From: Acidovorax sp. CCYZU-2555
GTDB taxonomy: Bacteria; Pseudomonadota; Gammaproteobacteria; Burkholderiales; Burkholderiaceae_C
NCBI RefSeq assembly: GCF_018413525.1
Contig: NZ_JAHCDD010000009.1
Coordinates: 40,008 to 104,007 of the forward strand
Direction: 5' to 3'
Length of the DNA stretch: 64,000 nt
Below the pieces are notes generated by a model. The model had not been told where the DNA came from. It did no database searches and saw nothing but the letters and a program-made list of their open reading frames with translations. Below are positions 62,052 through 64,000 of this stretch, one piece after another. Position 1 is the stretch's first letter, and each line of letters starts with the position of its first letter. A program made the position numbers and the translations under genes.

Positions 62052-62828
62052 ATGAGCGCCATACCACGTCCAAACTCCAGAAATATCAGCCAGCCACAGC
62101 GTGTGGTCGACGGCGTTGTCGAGCGAATCCAGGCTGGCGCGTTGAAGCCCGGCGATCGCGTGCCGACCGAGCCGGAGTTGATGCGTGAGTTCGGCGTGAG
62201 CCGGACCGTGGTGCGCGAGGCCATGTCACGGCTGCAGGCCGCGGGCCTGGTCGCCACGCGCCAGGGCGTGGGAACGTTCGTGCTCGATGCCGTGGCGCAG
62301 CTGCAGCGTCCGCTGCTGGGGCTGGCGGCGCGCGACGTGCAGGTGCAGCAGGTGCTGGCCATGCTCGAGCTGCGCATCAGTCTCGAGTCGGAAGCCGCGC
62401 ATCTTGCCGCGCAGCGGCGCACGCCCGTGCATCTGGCCGCGATGCGCGCGGCGCTCGACGCCTTCGACGCGCATCGCCGGGCGGGCGCGAGCACGACCGA
62501 AGACGACTTCGCGTTCCATGTGCAGATTGCCGTGGCGACGGGCAATGAATATTTCGAGGAAGTGCTGCGCAACCTGGGCGGTGCCACCATTCCCCGGCCG
62601 GCGCAAAAGCCGGTCGAAGCCGCGAATGCCGGCGACACGATGGCTCGCGCGCCGACCTTCGGTGCGCCGCTCACGCCGCTGGAGCACAACAAGCTCGTGA
62701 CCCAGCGCGAACATGAGGATATCTATCTTGCCATCGAGCGCCAGGATGCGGTGGCGGCGCGCGCGGCCATGCTGATGCACCTGGTGCACAGTCGCGAACG
62801 CCTGCGCACCGTCTGCCGCGAGACGTAA
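62052..62828 (+). CDS. FadR-subfamily GntR transcriptional regulator
   Basis: A 258-residue regulator. The winged HTH is RVVDGVVERIQAGALKPGDR, TEPELMREFGVSRTVVREAM and GLVATRQGVGTFV. The C-terminal FCD ligand domain has the metal/ligand His and Arg pattern (MLELRISLESEAAHLAAQRR; HLVHSRERLRTV). Divergent from the enolase-superfamily operon and followed by a porin. It probably represses both through the two palindromes. Start ATG 62052 is preferred over in-frame upstream codons that carry no HTH features. Confidence 0.92.
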   Translation: MSAIPRPNSRNISQPQRVVDGVVERIQAGALKPGDRVPTEPELMREFGVSRTVVREAMSRLQAAGLVATRQGVGTFVLDAVAQLQRPLLGLAARDVQVQQVLAMLELRISLESEAAHLAAQRRTPVHLAAMRAALDAFDAHRRAGASTTEDDFAFHVQIAVATGNEYFEEVLRNLGGATIPRPAQKPVEAANAGDTMARAPTFGAPLTPLEHNKLVTQREHEDIYLAIERQDAVAARAAMLMHLVHSRERLRTVCRET

Positions 62829-62898
62829 GTACTTTTTTTCGCACAAACCTCGGGTAAATCCGAATTCGCACTTTTGAGGAGAAATTCACACTCCTAGT

Positions 62899-62914
62899 CA
62901 TCAGACGACTGATG
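62899..62914. promoter_or_regulatory. Candidate GntR operator before the porin
   Basis: CATCAGACGACTGATG, with 6-bp perfect arms, 20 bp before the GTG start of the porin and just upstream of its AAGGAG ribosome-binding site. Matches the site at 61926-61941. Confidence 0.65.
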
Positions 62915-62933
62915 TTTAAAAAGGAGACAAAAA

Positions 62934-64000
62934 GTGCGAAATCAGAACAGGCCGGTGCGCCTTCTCACGTTTGCTGGCCTCTCGCTGGCCGCCTGCATGG
63001 GGGGAAGCGCAGCAAATGCCCAGAGCAAGGTCGAACTCTGGGGCATCGTCGACAGCTGGGCCGGCATCCAGAAAACGCGTTCCGGCGCGACGCCGAGCAC
63101 CGTGGGGGTGGTCGAGAGCGGCGGCGGCCAGGCAAGCCGCTGGGGGGTGCGCGGCACCGAAGATCTGGGCGGCGGCCTGAAGATCCAGTTCGCGCTGGAG
63201 CAGGGGCTGATGCTCGATACGGGTTCCGTGAGCAATACCTCGAACTCCAACAACGGTTTCAATCGCAACAGCTATCTCCGGTTGTCGGGCGGTTTCGGTG
63301 AACTTCGCCTGGGGCGCATGCTCACGGCCTACGATCAGATGCGCGGCTCGATGAACCAGCTGTACGACTCGTCAGGCTTCGCTTCGACCTTGCAGACCTG
63401 GAGCGCGGGCGCCACGGCGGGCAACGGGCTGCCGGCCGTCGCGGGCAGCGACTACCTGGCGCGCACCAACAACACCATCCTCTATGGAACGCCTGCGTTT
63501 CATGATGTCAGCGCGACGCTGAGCTACAGCCCGGGCGAGGGCGCGGTCACGGCCACGAGCGCTCCACGCAGCCTGACCACCAACCTGCGGTACGACGACA
63601 AGACGATGCGCGTTGGCTATTCGTTCCAGAAGGAGAACTACACGACGGGCGCGAACATCTTTCATCTGATTTCGGGCAGCTATCGCTTCAGCAGCCTGCG
63701 CGTGGTGGGCTCCATCCAGCGGCAAAAGGACGAGCGCGTCGTGCTGGGCCAGACATCCGATGAGTACCAGTTCGGCGTGGACATCCCGTGGGGCGCAGCC
63801 ACCCTGGCCCTGGGCCTCGCGGGCGCGAAGACGCGCAACGGCGAAGACCGTGTGGTGGTCGATGCGAGAGGGTATAGCGCGCTCGCCACCTATGACCTTT
63901 CGAAGCGCACGCGCCTTTACGCGGCGGCACGCCAGCTCAAGGTGCAGCGCGCCGATGCCAGCACTTCGCTGGATGTGCTGCGCGTAGGCGCGGGCATTAC
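62934..64000 (+). CDS. Gram-negative general porin (3' end outside window)
   Basis: Reads from GTG 62934 (AAGGAG at 62921-62926) to the window edge. After a signal peptide ending SAANA, the mature start QSKVELWGIVDSWAGIQ and the loop-rich, alternating pattern (SRWGVRGTEDLGGGLKIQF; GFGELRLGRMLTAYDQM) mark a 16-stranded Porin_4-type trimeric porin of betaproteobacteria. About 355 residues are visible. Co-regulation with the ABC/enolase operon is inferred from the shared operator. Confidence 0.92.
   Translation, partial: MRNQNRPVRLLTFAGLSLAACMGGSAANAQSKVELWGIVDSWAGIQKTRSGATPSTVGVVESGGGQASRWGVRGTEDLGGGLKIQFALEQGLMLDTGSVSNTSNSNNGFNRNSYLRLSGGFGELRLGRMLTAYDQMRGSMNQLYDSSGFASTLQTWSAGATAGNGLPAVAGSDYLARTNNTILYGTPAFHDVSATLSYSPGEGAVTATSAPRSLTTNLRYDDKTMRVGYSFQKENYTTGANIFHLISGSYRFSSLRVVGSIQRQKDERVVLGQTSDEYQFGVDIPWGAATLALGLAGAKTRNGEDRVVVDARGYSALATYDLSKRTRLYAAARQLKVQRADASTSLDVLRVGAGI

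Overview
The window is GC-rich, gene-dense chromosomal DNA from a betaproteobacterium, most likely of the family Comamonadaceae (Comamonas/Delftia/Acidovorax-like). This rests on protein style, an SAH riboswitch in front of ahcY with metF downstream, TRAP and family-5 ABC transporters, a Gram-negative general porin, and dispersed intergenic repeats of the kind I recall from that family. The exact genus cannot be read from the sequence alone.

Layout. 1-7 kb (mostly minus strand): a truncated DUF3857/transglutaminase protein, a dctPQM TRAP transporter, and prfC followed by a HAD phosphatase. 7.3-11.5 kb (plus): a compact three-gene unit made of a tandem haem-oxygenase-like (diiron-type) protein, a cytochrome P450 and an MFS exporter, which looks like a small uncharacterised biosynthetic or oxidative module. 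11.6-31.4 kb: mostly housekeeping genes. These are SAH riboswitch-ahcY-tlyA-metF, rlpA, rlmJ, rplM-rpsI, a chemoreceptor, erpA, a DHA2 exporter, anmK, an M23 peptidase, tyrS, a LysR regulator, glmU coupled to a small histidine kinase, lrp and glmS.

31.5-49.5 kb (minus) is the striking part: a complete type IV secretion locus transcribed virB7-B8-B9-B10-B11-B1-B2-B3-B5-B6, then an accessory/effector cassette, then trbM-like-virB4-virD4. I see no relaxase, integrase or oriT. VirB7 is a lipoprotein carrying an extra N0/STN-like domain. Two large proteins inside the operon (a lysozyme-like protein with a peptidoglycan-binding domain, and a class-3 lipase) end in a shared C-terminal domain that matches the XVIPCD secretion signal. 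Each is preceded by a gene for an exported protein that fits an immunity role (DUF1311/LprI-like for the lysozyme; an exported 202-residue protein for the lipase). Together this is the hallmark of the antibacterial X-T4SS described in Xanthomonadales, here in a betaproteobacterium and lying immediately downstream of glmS.

49.9-64 kb: a LOG-family protein; a binding-protein-dependent ABC transporter of the Fe3+/AEP/polyamine type with a divergent LysR regulator; a family-5 (Dpp/Opp-type) ABC transporter with an enolase-superfamily (mandelate racemase-like) enzyme; a divergent FadR-type GntR regulator; and a porin cut by the window end. Matching 16-bp palindromes in front of the enolase-superfamily operon and of the porin probably are operators of the GntR regulator, tying outer-membrane entry, inner-membrane import and catabolism into one regulon.
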